From the NCBI GenBank assembly GCA_038235165.1, contig JBBSUG010000001.1, forward strand, positions 124,001 through 188,000: a stretch of DNA of 64,000 nucleotides, given 5' to 3'. Each line of letters begins with the position of its first letter. The first letter of the stretch is position 1. This DNA is from GCA-002050365 sp038235165. GTDB lineage: Bacteria > Acidobacteriota > Blastocatellia > Pyrinomonadales > Pyrinomonadaceae. Of this stretch, positions 42,458-52,221 are shown one piece after another. Position numbers and translations under genes: made by a program. The notes below the pieces were generated by a model. It was not told where the DNA came from and searched no databases. It was given only the letters and a program-made list of their open reading frames with translations.

Positions 42458-42919
42458 TTATTCTCCGCTCTTCTGATTTTCCAAATTCTCCAAACTCCGC
42501 CGTTTTTCCTGCACCAACCGCTCGAGATCGTCGAGCAGAACGCGGTCGTGTTCGCTGACCGCATCAACGATACACGCCAGAACGGGTTCGACGCGCTCGG
42601 TTCCGGCATCGAGCAGACTGCTGATGACATCTTCGGTTACGCCGCGTTCGAGTTCTTCGGGCGAATAACGCGCCGAATACAAAAAGGCGCGACCTTCTTT
42701 GCGGCGTGTGAGCAGCCCCTTTTTGTAAAGCCGGTCGAGCGTCGTCATAATCGTCGTGTAAGCGACCCGTTCGCCGAGAGCCGTCTCGACACAGCGGACG
42801 CTGACTTCCTTTTGTTTCCAGACTTCATTGATGGTTTCGCGCTCCAGTTTCCCCAAGGACGCGATAATTGCCTCGGACGGGCGATTAAAGCCGCGCAATA
42901 AAAATTTCGGCATCTTCAT
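42458..42919 (-). CDS. BlaI/MecI-family transcriptional repressor
   Basis: A winged-helix repressor of about 153 residues from the ATG at 42919 (an upstream in-frame ATG at 42955 is less likely). HTH region: RETINEVWKQKEVSVRCVETALGERVAYTTIMTTLDRLYKKGLLTRRKEGRAFLYSARYS, the BlaI/CopY pattern. The C-terminal dimerisation helices follow, with a charged tail. It lies upstream of the M56 peptidase gene, and the two form a regulator-sensor module. No target promoter could be identified in the window. Confidence 0.93.
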   Translation of the reverse strand: MKMPKFLLRGFNRPSEAIIASLGKLERETINEVWKQKEVSVRCVETALGERVAYTTIMTTLDRLYKKGLLTRRKEGRAFLYSARYSPEELERGVTEDVISSLLDAGTERVEPVLACIVDAVSEHDRVLLDDLERLVQEKRRSLENLENQKSGE

Positions 42920-42955
42920 AATTTTTGAGTATAAAAGAAATAAGCCGCAAGTCAA

Positions 42956-43120
42956 GAAAATTTGGATAATTTCAGTGACTTTGACGTGCTTGGATAAGGT
43001 TTGTCTGCATTGATAATATCAAGAAAGTTAAATTTTCTCAAAACTTCGGTGATTTTCGTTGTCAAATCTTCCTCTTTCGGTTGACGAAGACGGCGATAAG
43101 TTTTATAGTTTTTAGTTCAC
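42956..43120 (+). promoter_or_regulatory. tRNA-Leu promoter
   Basis: -35 TTGACG (43081-43086), 17-bp spacer, -10 TATAGT (43104-43109), then the tRNA at 43121, with a short leader. Sequence before 43080 is an AT-rich intergenic stretch without a reading frame. Confidence 0.85.
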
Positions 43121-43207
43121 GCCGGGGTGGCGAAATTGGTATACGCACCAGACTCAAAATCTGGCGGGAGTAATCCCATGTCGGTTCGACTCCGACCCTC
43201 GGCACCA
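43121..43207 (+). tRNA. tRNA-Leu, anticodon CAA
   Basis: Class II tRNA of 87 bases with a long variable arm. Acceptor GCCGGGG pairs with CCTCGGC (one G-T pair). The anticodon loop CTCAAAA reads CAA. T-loop GGTTCGACTCC; CCA is encoded at 43205-43207. Confidence 0.96.
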
Positions 43208-43278
43208 TTAATTAACTGCTAAATTGTATATTCTACTAACACTTTCATCAGTATTGCTAAACGAATCGCCTGCCGCAA

Positions 43279-45555
43279 TTACCGAATAATTTTCCCGATT
43301 ACATTTAATTCGATGTGAACGACAGCCCATTTGTCAGGCTCGTCGCTGATCGTTTCGCCGTCTCTCGTCCTTTTGCCGGATTGGGTGAGCATTCGTTCGA
43401 GAATGGATTTAGCATCTCTTTTCGCGCCTTTCGATTCGTAAAAACTAAAGTCAATATTGTCTTTTGAAATGACGATGACATAGCGTTCGATGCCCGCCGG
43501 TTCGGTCATTCGCAGATTGACGGTGATTTCCTTTTCGTCCTGAACGGCATCGTTTGCGCCTTTTGAAGCGTAGATGTTTTTGATTTCTCCCGTAGTAGTC
43601 AATGCGAGAACGGCAATGTGAAAAGCCTCGCCCGACGCGAATTCATCAGCTTTTTTTCTGATCTCGCCGGAGATGTTTTTTATTTTTAGCTGAAAAAATG
43701 AGTTGACCGCGATTTTGCCGTCGGTGATGTCCTGAAATCCTTTGAACTTTTCTTTATTTGGCTGATACTTTGCATTTCCGTCGGCGCAGCTTTCGGTAAT
43801 CGCGTCGCCGGGAATTGATTGGAGCGAAACTTTTATCTGCGAACCCAGCGTCGAAGCCTTATTGTCCAAACCGCGCAAATTTCTTTGGTAAGCGTAACTT
43901 TTAATTGCCTCGGTGATATTTTCCGCCAGATTTTTGTCGGCGGGATCAAATGTTTTCCCGAACAGCGGCGTTCCGCCGGAGCCGTCGTCGAGATAATAAA
44001 CCTCTTTATCGGCGGCGGGAAATCTTTCTTCGCGGTTGTTTGTTTTAAGCGTATCGCCGACACACGAAGTTTCCGGCAGCAACGGGCTGACGGCATTTGA
44101 ACTGAAAAATATATCTTTGACTCTGCCCTTTCGCAGTTTAATTATTCCTTTTGAATCCTTTTTTTCGGCAATACTGAGTTTGTCGAAAGCGACCAATTTC
44201 AAAACTTGATTCTCAAACAAACCTTCGAGTTTCAAGTTGTCGGCAATCTGTTTTTGCAGCGCGGCTTCATCTTTATTTGTAGTTTTTAAATTGTTCGGAT
44301 TTAACGCCAGATAGATTGCCCCGCCGCCGAAAATCGGTGCCGCCAGAACGACGTGCGAGGTGATTTTGACATTTTTGACCTGCGCCGAATCCGTCGTTTT
44401 CGGCAGCTGCACGACTGCGGCGGCAGTGCCGACCTGCAAAATTATGCCGTTGACCAGCCAGCCGTCTTTGCCCGTGTTGGTCAGCGATTCCGACGAGTAA
44501 ACGGAAATCTGACTGCCTTCTTTCAAGCCGTGAACCGCACCTGCCCTGATGATTATTTGATCGTTCGGCAGCAGCTTTTCGATTTCGATATAAGCATTTG
44601 CCTTTTTTGCCGCGCCGCCGAATAAAACGGCATCGCGGTTGCCTTCGACCTGCGGTTCCTGCCGTGACTGCGCCGCCACTTCGCCGGAAATTTCCCGCGT
44701 CAAACTGCGGTAAGTCGTGTTGTTCGTCGCCCGTTTCAATCCTTGAACGAGTGCTTTAGTCATCAAACTCAGCGGCTTTCCGCAATTGCAGTATTCCGCG
44801 CTTTCCGATTTCGCCGTATTGGTGCTGAGTGAAGCGGCGATTTCCGTATAAGTCAGCGCGTCGGCATCAGTTGACGGCGGGAATTTCCGTTTGTACGGCG
44901 GTCGAATCCGTGCATCGTCGCCGGTTTCCTCCGCAATATATTCGTTATCGCCGCCGCGCGACCCGGTTCCCGAGTGACAGCTTTCCAAAATCAGCGTCGT
45001 GTTGGATGTGAAAGGGCGAAGTTCGGTTTTCAAATCGTCGAGTTCGTCGTCGAGAATATCGAAAACATTCCCTGTTCGGCTGTCGTAAGCGACGAAGGTT
45101 TCATCTTTGCCATCGTTTTCATCGCCGTCCTGATCGGGATATTGCGAACCGTGTCCGCAAAAATAATAGAGGATGACGGCTTCTTTGCCGCCGAGTTTCG
45201 CTTTTTTGGCATTTTCGATTAAATGAGTACGAAAACTTGCAATAATCGCCTCTTTCGCGGCTTGCTCGTTCATCAACGAAACGATGTTGTTTTCACTGAA
45301 ACCGTAATCTTTAATCAAGGTTTCGCGCAGCAGCGGCACATTATTTTGGCAGCCGTCAATTTTATTGAGCCTGTCGCTTTTATATTTCGTGATGCCGATC
45401 AGCAGCGCAAATTTCGGCTGAACAACTTCCGGTTTCGGAGCAGCGGTTGGAGAATTTGTGGTCTGTCCGATTGCAGTATTTACACTCAAAAAAAACAAGG
45501 CGGCAATACCAAAGCAGGTCACAAATTTATTTACCGAACTGATAATTAAATTCAT
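43279..45555 (-). CDS. Exported caspase-like (C14) peptidase with DUF4384-type C-terminus
   Basis: A 758-residue exported protein (signal peptide ending NTAIGQ, about residue 31). The caspase-fold domain covers residues 48-310: FALLIGITKYK, then H135 in YYFCGHGSQYPD and C193 in LILESCHSGTG form the dyad. Residues after 330 are beta-rich (RAGAVHGLKEGSQISVYSSE) and the C-terminal 180 residues look like a DUF4384 domain (SFFQLKIKNISGEI, YVIVISKDNIDFSFYESKG). Last gene of a run of three exported proteins (CHAT-TPR, S8, caspase), all on the minus strand. Substrates are unknown. Confidence 0.9.
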   Translation of the reverse strand: MNLIISSVNKFVTCFGIAALFFLSVNTAIGQTTNSPTAAPKPEVVQPKFALLIGITKYKSDRLNKIDGCQNNVPLLRETLIKDYGFSENNIVSLMNEQAAKEAIIASFRTHLIENAKKAKLGGKEAVILYYFCGHGSQYPDQDGDENDGKDETFVAYDSRTGNVFDILDDELDDLKTELRPFTSNTTLILESCHSGTGSRGGDNEYIAEETGDDARIRPPYKRKFPPSTDADALTYTEIAASLSTNTAKSESAEYCNCGKPLSLMTKALVQGLKRATNNTTYRSLTREISGEVAAQSRQEPQVEGNRDAVLFGGAAKKANAYIEIEKLLPNDQIIIRAGAVHGLKEGSQISVYSSESLTNTGKDGWLVNGIILQVGTAAAVVQLPKTTDSAQVKNVKITSHVVLAAPIFGGGAIYLALNPNNLKTTNKDEAALQKQIADNLKLEGLFENQVLKLVAFDKLSIAEKKDSKGIIKLRKGRVKDIFFSSNAVSPLLPETSCVGDTLKTNNREERFPAADKEVYYLDDGSGGTPLFGKTFDPADKNLAENITEAIKSYAYQRNLRGLDNKASTLGSQIKVSLQSIPGDAITESCADGNAKYQPNKEKFKGFQDITDGKIAVNSFFQLKIKNISGEIRKKADEFASGEAFHIAVLALTTTGEIKNIYASKGANDAVQDEKEITVNLRMTEPAGIERYVIVISKDNIDFSFYESKGAKRDAKSILERMLTQSGKRTRDGETISDEPDKWAVVHIELNVIGKIIR

Positions 45556-45599
45556 TGTTTTATCTGTTTATGTTGCGAACATCATAAGCAGTCGTCTTC

Positions 45600-45642
45600 A
45601 ATCAAGACGTAGCGCACGTTCCGCTTGCGCTACGTCTTGATT
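45600..45642 (-). terminator. Strong 17-bp hairpin between the S8 and caspase-like genes
   Basis: Perfect complement of 45600-45616 (AATCAAGACGTAGCGCA) with 45626-45642, loop of 9. It lies 5 bases after the S8 stop codon, so it probably ends that transcript; no long T tail on the minus side. Confidence 0.8.
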
Positions 45643-45647
45643 GTTAT

Positions 45648-47696
45648 TTACAACGCGGCAAAAATACGGTCAACCGCCGGCACATCCAGTTTTCCGTAAC
45701 CCCAATTGTTGTTCGGCAAAGCCTGCGCGAACGGGTTGAGTCCGGCTTTGCTCGCTTTTCCTTTGAGCAGAGTTTTGACTTCGCCGAGTGTCAGCGTCGG
45801 TTTCTTTTGAAACATCAGCGCGACGATTCCCGATGTGTAGGGCGTTGCCGCGCTCGTGCCATTCATCGCGCGGTAAAAGCCGGTCGTATCGGGACTTGCC
45901 CAATCACCTGCGCTCAAACCACCCACTTTGGCGTTGGCGGAAGGAAACCATTCGCCGGGAGACACGATGTCGGGTTTCACGACGGCGGTTTTGCCCGGAA
46001 CGCCGCGAATCGGTCCGGGACTCGAATAACACGAGAGAAAACCAATTTCAAACGGTACTCTTTTGCCGTCGCTGCCGCGACAGACCGACAACAAATTAAT
46101 GAGTTTTCCCCCCGCGTTAAAGTTGTCGTTCCAGTCGTAACTGCCGACCGTCACGGCGTTTTCCATACTTCCGGGCGAACCGACCAGATAACTGTAAGAT
46201 AAAGTCGGCGCGTCGAAACTGCCGTCGCTGCGATAAAAGTAAAAATGCGCTTCACTCGCTTTACCGGCGGAATTTTCAAGCCAGATGCCGCCGACACCCG
46301 CGCTGATCTTGAGCGTTCCTTCATATTGATTGGTAATCGGATTCAACTGCACGCTGAGATTTTTATCAATCGGCGTGGGTTTTGTTCCGCTGATCGAAAG
46401 ATTTTCGTCGTTGGAATCAAAGTAAAAGTTGATCCAGGTATCCTGCTTGGCATTCCACGAAACCAACTTCGGTTCTTTGGCAAAATTAACCTTTGCGTGA
46501 ATCGGATCACTACCTTCGTTGCCGGCGGCGAAAACTACGGCGCGTCCGGCTTTGCCGAGCGGGAATCTGGCGTTCATTTGACGTTCTTCAATCCGCTGTC
46601 CGTCGTGACCCGTGTAGTGTCCGCCAAAACTGCCGGAAATAACAAAAGGTTTCGCGCCCGCCACACCTTCGAGCCATTCGGCAATCGTGTTAAGCAGATA
46701 GCTGTTTTCTAATCCGCTATATCCCAAACGAACGCCGATAATATCGGCTTCCGGCGCGACACCTTCGACTTCTTTGCGCTTTAGCCCGTTTGTCCGTTTG
46801 TCCGCGTTGCCGTTTCCGGCGGCGACGCTCGCACACGCCGTTCCGTGTCCGTCCAAATCGGTTGGCGGGAAATTCATCTTGGCGGAGCGCAGTTCCGCCG
46901 TCAGTTGGCTGTTCGTGTAAAGCGTCCCAATTGAGCCGCCGTTCGGAAATTTGACGGGTGAAATAGTCCCTCGCCCGTTTTGAAACGCCGTCGCCGTGTC
47001 CCACAGATAAGCGATGCGGGAAGTCGGCAGACCCTGTGAATCGTAAGTGATAAAATCCGGGTGACGAAAATCAATGCCCGTGTCCAAAACTGCGATGATC
47101 ACATTTTTGCCGGTCAAACCTTTATAACCGCCGCGCACGATGCTCTCCGCCACTGCCTGCGACTGTAATGGTGACGCGGTAATCGGCGGCGGCGGCGGCG
47201 CGGAAACTCCGGCACTGTATTCTACTTTCAGGACGGTCGGATTTTTTGACAACGCATCCCACGCCGCATCCGTGCTGACGAAAATATCGGCAAACCTGTC
47301 AATCACGGTCAAAACCGCCGCATCTTTAAGTTTCGACTGCTTCTGGTCGGTAAAGACGGCTTTACGTGCCAGCGGAGTTTTAAATTCGACGTTGAGAACC
47401 ACATAGTTCGTCTCGCCGGTTTGGGCGGCTTTCACCTCCGCGCCGGAATTGCTCTGAGCCGCTCTGGTTTTCATTTCGGAATAAGACGAAGCCGACATTT
47501 TAGATGTTTTGCTGTCGGACATTTTCGGCAGAGCCATCATTTTGCCGGTTATTTTCAGCGCGTCCGTTTCACCGGACATCTGCGCCGGTAAATTCAGCGG
47601 CAAACCGAGAAAAAGTATCGCGGCGACGAGCAAATATGAAACCGGCATCTGTAAAATTTTTGAATAAAGTGTTTTGCGTTCAAAGTTGTTCTTCAT
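45648..47696 (-). CDS. Exported S8 (subtilisin-like) serine peptidase
   Basis: A 682-residue protein from the ATG at 47696 (an earlier in-frame ATG at 47738 adds 14 basic residues). Signal peptide up to about LPAQ (residue 39), a serine/threonine-rich linker and an I9-like pro-region to residue 180, then the subtilisin catalytic triad: D205 (AVLDTGIDF), H284 (DLDGHGTACASVAAG) and S615 (MNGTSAATPYTSG). An insertion of about 200 residues splits the catalytic domain between the histidine and serine blocks. The second of three exported enzyme genes here. Upstream lies a structured leader. Confidence 0.92.
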   Translation of the reverse strand: MKNNFERKTLYSKILQMPVSYLLVAAILFLGLPLNLPAQMSGETDALKITGKMMALPKMSDSKTSKMSASSYSEMKTRAAQSNSGAEVKAAQTGETNYVVLNVEFKTPLARKAVFTDQKQSKLKDAAVLTVIDRFADIFVSTDAAWDALSKNPTVLKVEYSAGVSAPPPPPITASPLQSQAVAESIVRGGYKGLTGKNVIIAVLDTGIDFRHPDFITYDSQGLPTSRIAYLWDTATAFQNGRGTISPVKFPNGGSIGTLYTNSQLTAELRSAKMNFPPTDLDGHGTACASVAAGNGNADKRTNGLKRKEVEGVAPEADIIGVRLGYSGLENSYLLNTIAEWLEGVAGAKPFVISGSFGGHYTGHDGQRIEERQMNARFPLGKAGRAVVFAAGNEGSDPIHAKVNFAKEPKLVSWNAKQDTWINFYFDSNDENLSISGTKPTPIDKNLSVQLNPITNQYEGTLKISAGVGGIWLENSAGKASEAHFYFYRSDGSFDAPTLSYSYLVGSPGSMENAVTVGSYDWNDNFNAGGKLINLLSVCRGSDGKRVPFEIGFLSCYSSPGPIRGVPGKTAVVKPDIVSPGEWFPSANAKVGGLSAGDWASPDTTGFYRAMNGTSAATPYTSGIVALMFQKKPTLTLGEVKTLLKGKASKAGLNPFAQALPNNNWGYGKLDVPAVDRIFAAL

Positions 47697-48090
47697 AGTA
47701 TTTTTGGTATCTTTCTTTTTTTTCGTTGAAATGATCAAAGCAGTTCTTGGAAATATGTGTTAAATTCCTTCCGATCTGCGCTTCTCGGCGGCTGTTTTTC
47801 CGCTTTAGTTGCGGTGGTAATACTTAAAAACTTAACCGTAGTTTTCCGCAAAGAGACTCTACGGCGACATATTCTGTGGGAATTTTTATCGAAACAATAA
47901 TTCTGGCAGGCGTAACTTTGGGCGTAATTATAGTCAATTGCTACATCTATGCCAAGTTTGTTTTCAGCCGCGTTTCATTTGTTGTGAACGGCTTGACCGA
48001 ATGTGCAAATATCCTTAATCGGGAAAACAAAAAATTATCATTTCAATCTACAACGCAACAAACAGAAGAAATTCGGGTCAAAAAAGTTAT
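47697..48090. other. Intergenic region between the CHAT and S8 genes
   Basis: 394 bases. It holds a folded segment at 47800-47864, and on the plus strand an 84-codon open frame (47876-48130) that overlaps the CHAT gene end. No promoter clearly recognised. Confidence 0.55.
47800..47864. promoter_or_regulatory. Candidate folded RNA leader with possible pseudoknot upstream of the S8 gene
   Basis: Hairpin 1: CCGC (47800-47803) with GCGG (47811-47814). Hairpin 2: CCGTAG (47836-47841) with CTACGG (47859-47864). The loop of hairpin 2 holds CCGCAA (47846-47851), the exact complement of TTGCGG (47809-47814) in hairpin 1, so a pseudoknot or two exclusive folds are possible. The pairings hold on either strand. 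No known riboswitch class recognised. Confidence 0.4.
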
Positions 48091-48130
48091 TCACCGCCAA
48101 TTGCCGATTAAAACAAACGGCGACCAGTAA
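47876..48130 (+). CDS. Possible small single-span membrane protein (doubtful)
   Basis: An 84-codon frame starting with GTG. It reads as one membrane segment (residues 4-27) followed by a polar tail, which is a natural-looking small protein, but there is no clear ribosome site. It also overlaps the end of the CHAT gene by 40 bases on the other strand. It could be a real short protein or chance. Confidence 0.3.
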   Translation: MGIFIETIILAGVTLGVIIVNCYIYAKFVFSRVSFVVNGLTECANILNRENKKLSFQSTTQQTEEIRVKKVIHRQLPIKTNGDQ

Positions 48131-51100
48131 AACGGGTGTGCGAACGGTGCGTTCGGGTCTTTGGTAAAAGGCGGCTGTTTTGTCGCTGTGCCGCTCAGAT
48201 CAACTATTTCGGAGCGCTTTTTAATTGCTTCGTCCGTCGTATATTTGCCGTTGAGCAATTCTTTTTGAGCCAGACGCATTGCGGTTGATTTGGTGATGTT
48301 CGGGTTTTCGGTGCGGATGCGGTAGAACGAACTCATTAAAATTTGTGTGCTTTCGTCCGCCACGGACCAGAGCGTTGCAAGCACGGCTTTTGCACCGTTT
48401 TGCTGGGCGATTTCGCCGAAACTTTCGATTTCTCTACCTGTTGCGTCGGTTTCGCCGACAGCGGTTTGACACGCCGAGAGCGTCAGAAGTTCTACGCCTC
48501 TGAATTTTAACTGCGGAGAAGTTCTTACTTTTAACAAAGATAAAGCGTTTCCATCACCGAGTAATAAAAACGATTTTGTTTCGTTGCCGGGGCGAAAGCT
48601 GAAATGCGAGGCGATGTGAATGACTTTGTAACCTTTGCCGAGTTTGTCTTTGAGCGCGGCTTCGGTGAAATCTTCGTTTAATAAAACCGCACCCGGCAGA
48701 ACGCCGATTTGTTTTTCTTTAATTGCTTCTTCACTGACAATCGCCTTTAATTCGTTACGCACGGCGGGCAGCGCATTGAAAATTATTTTATCCGTACCGT
48801 TCGGTTCAAGAACAGTCTTCGCGTCGGTTACGCCCAAACCGAGAACGCGCCAATTCGGGCTGACCGCATCGCCTAAACGAGTGCGGCTCGCCAGCGTGAT
48901 GACGACGTTTTCAAACTTTTGCCCGAAATATTCCTTGCCGTCCCACAGCGCGGCGAGCGGCAAATAGCGCAAAGTTCCGTCCAGAGACCAAAGCAAAGTT
49001 TTCGCTTTTGCGTCCGAAAGCTGTTTTTCAATCGGTTTGATTAAGATGTCGTAGAGTTCTTTTCCCAAAGGTCGCGGATCAACATTCGGGTTTTGCACGG
49101 CTTGGCGAAAATCGGCGATTTTTTTATTCAAATCTTCAGCGGAAATTTCAGTTTTGCCATCAATTTGCGCGTCGGGCGTAGTTAAAATTACGCGATAACG
49201 ATCATCACCGACAACCGTGTAAAGCGCGACAATTCCGTCGCCCCAACTTTTTAAATCTGCCTGCAAACCCGTGTTTTCTTGAATTTCTTCAACGACTTTT
49301 GGCTTTTTTGTAAATTCTTCCGCCAAACCGCGCAGGAAAACCTGAAACGCTGCCGTTGCATCCTCCAAATCCTTGGCGAGTTCGTCGTAGCGTTTTTGTT
49401 CTTCCGGCGAAAGTTTTTCGCTGTCGAGCAGTTGATTTTTTTTATCCTGCAATTTGCCAAATTCCAGACCGATTTCGGTGACGCGGGCGGAAATTGTTTG
49501 ATAACGCTTGAGCGCGGCGGCTTCGTCCGTCGTTAAATCTGCACGCTGAGAAAGTTTTTCAATTTCCGAAGCGTCGCGGCGGACGAAGCCGTAAAATTCT
49601 TCTTCCTTGAGCATATCGAGAATCTGCTGCGCTTCGATTAAACGTCCCTGCGCGATCAGCAAATCGGCTAGTTCTCGATAAGTTTTTTCATTCGACTGCA
49701 AAAAACTTTTCTGCGCTTCTTTATCTAAATTCCGGTTGTTTCCGCGAATTGCCTGAAAAATATTGACGGCTTGCTTGCCGTAAAACGCGGCAATTCGCGG
49801 CTGTTTGCGGGCTTTCCACAAAAGCATCAAATTTGTCAGCGCGTTGGCTTCGACGTTCTGATATTTGATTTTGCGCGATAGAATCAAACTTTTTTCCAGA
49901 TTTTCCGCCGCTTTTTCAAACTGTCCGGTGTCGCGGTAAACTTCGCCGTAACTGTCGTAAAGAAATGCTTCGGGTCGCTGATCTTTGGTTTCGAGATAGA
50001 GCTTTAATGCCTGATCGTAAAGTTTGACCGACTGTTCGTAATTTTTCAGTTTGTAATAAACCAAACCGAGATTATGAACCGCATAACCTTCTTCGCGCCG
50101 CGCTTTCAGTTCGCGCAGAATGTTGATTGATTGTTCGAGATATTTTTTTGCTTTCTCGTAATTTCCCTGTTTGTAATAATCGTAGCCGACGTTGTTGATA
50201 ATGATGCTTTCCGAGTATCGGTCGCCTGTTTTGCCCGCCAAAACACGTGCTTTTTCATATATGGCAAACGATTTTTCGTATTGGCTGAGAGCCGAATAGA
50301 TCAGAGAAATATTGACTAAAGCAGACATTTCTTTACCGTCATCTTTTAATTCGAGGGCAGCTTTCAAAGAAATATTGTGAGCTTTGAGAGCTTCTTCATA
50401 CTCGCTTAAAAAATAATGAATCGTTCCAAGACTGCTCTGCACGGCATATTCACCCGCCTGAAAATCTATTTCTTTGTAAATCACCCGCGCTTTTTCAATG
50501 TTTTCGTAAGCCTTATCGTACTGATTTAGAAAAGCGTAAATGTCGCCGAGCGAGTTCAGCGAAAAGCCTTCGGCGTAACGGTCTTTGAGTTTTCGGGAAA
50601 GCGTCAATGACTGCTCGAAGTTCGTTTTGGCTTTTTCGTATTCGTTGGTTTCACGGAAAAGCGCACCGAAATTAAGCAGTGCGTAAACTTCGTTTTCTTC
50701 GTCTTTTAACTGTCGCAGCAGATCAAGTGCCTGTCCGAAATTAGTTTCGGCTTCGGCGTAATTTCGCAAATTTAATAATCCGTCGCCCAAACTTAAAAGC
50801 GTCTGCGCTTCGCCCGACTGATTTTTTTTAGTCCGGGCGATTTCCAAAGCGCGGCGATAAAGCGGAATCGTTTCCACCGAATGATAATTGCTCCGGTAAT
50901 TTCCGGCGAGTTTGCCAAGCGTTACAAATTCGCCGTTGTCATCTTTGAGTTCCAGATAAATGGCGAGTGCTTTTTTGTAAGCCGGAACGCTGTCGGCGAA
51001 ATTTTTCTGCGCGGATAACGTGTCGCCTAAATCGGACAGCACAATCGCTTCATCTTTCCGGTCGCCGCGCCGGTTTCTCAAAACACCCGAGTTTTCAAAA

Positions 51101-52035
51101 TGAATCGCCGCTTCCGTGTAGTTTTTTTGATCGAATAAAACCAAGCCGAGATTGCGTTCGATCATCGCTTCGCCGTTATCGTTTTTCGCAAATTTATAGG
51201 CTTTTATCGCCTGTTCATAGTAATTAATCGCTTTTTTATAATCATCGAGCATCGTCGCGGCAAAGCCGAGCGAATGAAGCGACGTCGCTTCGCATTCCGC
51301 GTCCTTTAATTCCCGGCAAATCGGTAAAGCCTGCGCGAAATAAAGGGCGGATTTTTCAAAGTTTTTCAAATTTTCGTAGGAATCGCCGACACCTTTTAAG
51401 TATTGCCTTTCCTTAACGCGATTTTTTTGCTGACGGGCAATAGTCAAAGCCTGTTCGTACAACCGCGCCGCGTTTTGATAATTTGTGGCGGCATAATCAA
51501 GCGCAGCCAAGTTGGAAAGAATCGCCGTTTCGCCGCCGGAGTTTTTCACTTCCCGGTAAATGGGCAGAGCCTGTTCGTAAAATTCCTGCGCCTGCTGCGG
51601 TTTTTGCTGTTTATTGGCGATAAACCCCAGATTGTGAAGCAGACCCGCTTCGCCCGCCCGATTTTTCAGTTCGCGGTAAAACGGTAAAGCCTGCTGATAA
51701 TAATCGGCGGCTTTTGCGAAATCCTCGCGCCGTAGAAATTCATCGGCTAGTTTCTCCAGCAGAACAGCCAGACTTTCTGACATTGCGGATTTTCTTTTTT
51801 CATTTCCGGCTTCTTCAAAAAGTTTGCGGGCTTCAGCAAATTTCGGCAGGGAAGACTGCACAGCTTCGACCGTGCTTTTTTTGATAAGTTTGACCGCTTC
51901 GTTATAAACTGCTTCGGCTTGTTTATTTTTGTCGCCGACCTGCGCGGCGGCAGTCAATAAACAAAGTAAACAAATCAAGATCACACCGGGCATTTTCGCC
52001 GCGTGTGTTCTGCTGATAATCAAAAGATTTGACAT
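48091..52035 (-). CDS. Exported TPR-repeat CHAT-domain protein
   Basis: A 1314-residue protein with a signal peptide (residues 1-32, ending TAAAQ). From about residue 40 to 840 it carries roughly 18 TPR units with the pattern YxxALxxYxELKDxxGEAxxLxNLGxxY (for example YEQALPIYREVKNSGGETAIL). A coiled segment (residues 900-960) follows, then a CHAT (caspase-HetF-type) domain from about 1010 with H1144 (HIASHFSF) and C1189 (LSACQTAVG) as the putative dyad. CHAT domains are a relative of caspases. Exported TPR-CHAT proteins are common in multicellular or soil bacteria; its partner is not known. Confidence 0.93.
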   Translation of the reverse strand: MSNLLIISRTHAAKMPGVILICLLCLLTAAAQVGDKNKQAEAVYNEAVKLIKKSTVEAVQSSLPKFAEARKLFEEAGNEKRKSAMSESLAVLLEKLADEFLRREDFAKAADYYQQALPFYRELKNRAGEAGLLHNLGFIANKQQKPQQAQEFYEQALPIYREVKNSGGETAILSNLAALDYAATNYQNAARLYEQALTIARQQKNRVKERQYLKGVGDSYENLKNFEKSALYFAQALPICRELKDAECEATSLHSLGFAATMLDDYKKAINYYEQAIKAYKFAKNDNGEAMIERNLGLVLFDQKNYTEAAIHFENSGVLRNRRGDRKDEAIVLSDLGDTLSAQKNFADSVPAYKKALAIYLELKDDNGEFVTLGKLAGNYRSNYHSVETIPLYRRALEIARTKKNQSGEAQTLLSLGDGLLNLRNYAEAETNFGQALDLLRQLKDEENEVYALLNFGALFRETNEYEKAKTNFEQSLTLSRKLKDRYAEGFSLNSLGDIYAFLNQYDKAYENIEKARVIYKEIDFQAGEYAVQSSLGTIHYFLSEYEEALKAHNISLKAALELKDDGKEMSALVNISLIYSALSQYEKSFAIYEKARVLAGKTGDRYSESIIINNVGYDYYKQGNYEKAKKYLEQSINILRELKARREEGYAVHNLGLVYYKLKNYEQSVKLYDQALKLYLETKDQRPEAFLYDSYGEVYRDTGQFEKAAENLEKSLILSRKIKYQNVEANALTNLMLLWKARKQPRIAAFYGKQAVNIFQAIRGNNRNLDKEAQKSFLQSNEKTYRELADLLIAQGRLIEAQQILDMLKEEEFYGFVRRDASEIEKLSQRADLTTDEAAALKRYQTISARVTEIGLEFGKLQDKKNQLLDSEKLSPEEQKRYDELAKDLEDATAAFQVFLRGLAEEFTKKPKVVEEIQENTGLQADLKSWGDGIVALYTVVGDDRYRVILTTPDAQIDGKTEISAEDLNKKIADFRQAVQNPNVDPRPLGKELYDILIKPIEKQLSDAKAKTLLWSLDGTLRYLPLAALWDGKEYFGQKFENVVITLASRTRLGDAVSPNWRVLGLGVTDAKTVLEPNGTDKIIFNALPAVRNELKAIVSEEAIKEKQIGVLPGAVLLNEDFTEAALKDKLGKGYKVIHIASHFSFRPGNETKSFLLLGDGNALSLLKVRTSPQLKFRGVELLTLSACQTAVGETDATGREIESFGEIAQQNGAKAVLATLWSVADESTQILMSSFYRIRTENPNITKSTAMRLAQKELLNGKYTTDEAIKKRSEIVDLSGTATKQPPFTKDPNAPFAHPFYWSPFVLIGNWR

Positions 52036-52221
52036 AGTTTTTATTTTCGGTTGGGCGGTCGGTCAACGTGCGTTGGCTGAAAGACTGCATTGTTAGATTA
52101 TTACCGCATCTTGTCAAGATTTTTTTAATTGATTTTCGCCGTGTCCGATTAATTGTGGGAAAAATTATGGTAAAGTTCCCTTGTTCGGTTCAACCGCCTG
52201 CAAATTAAATTCTCGCGCATT

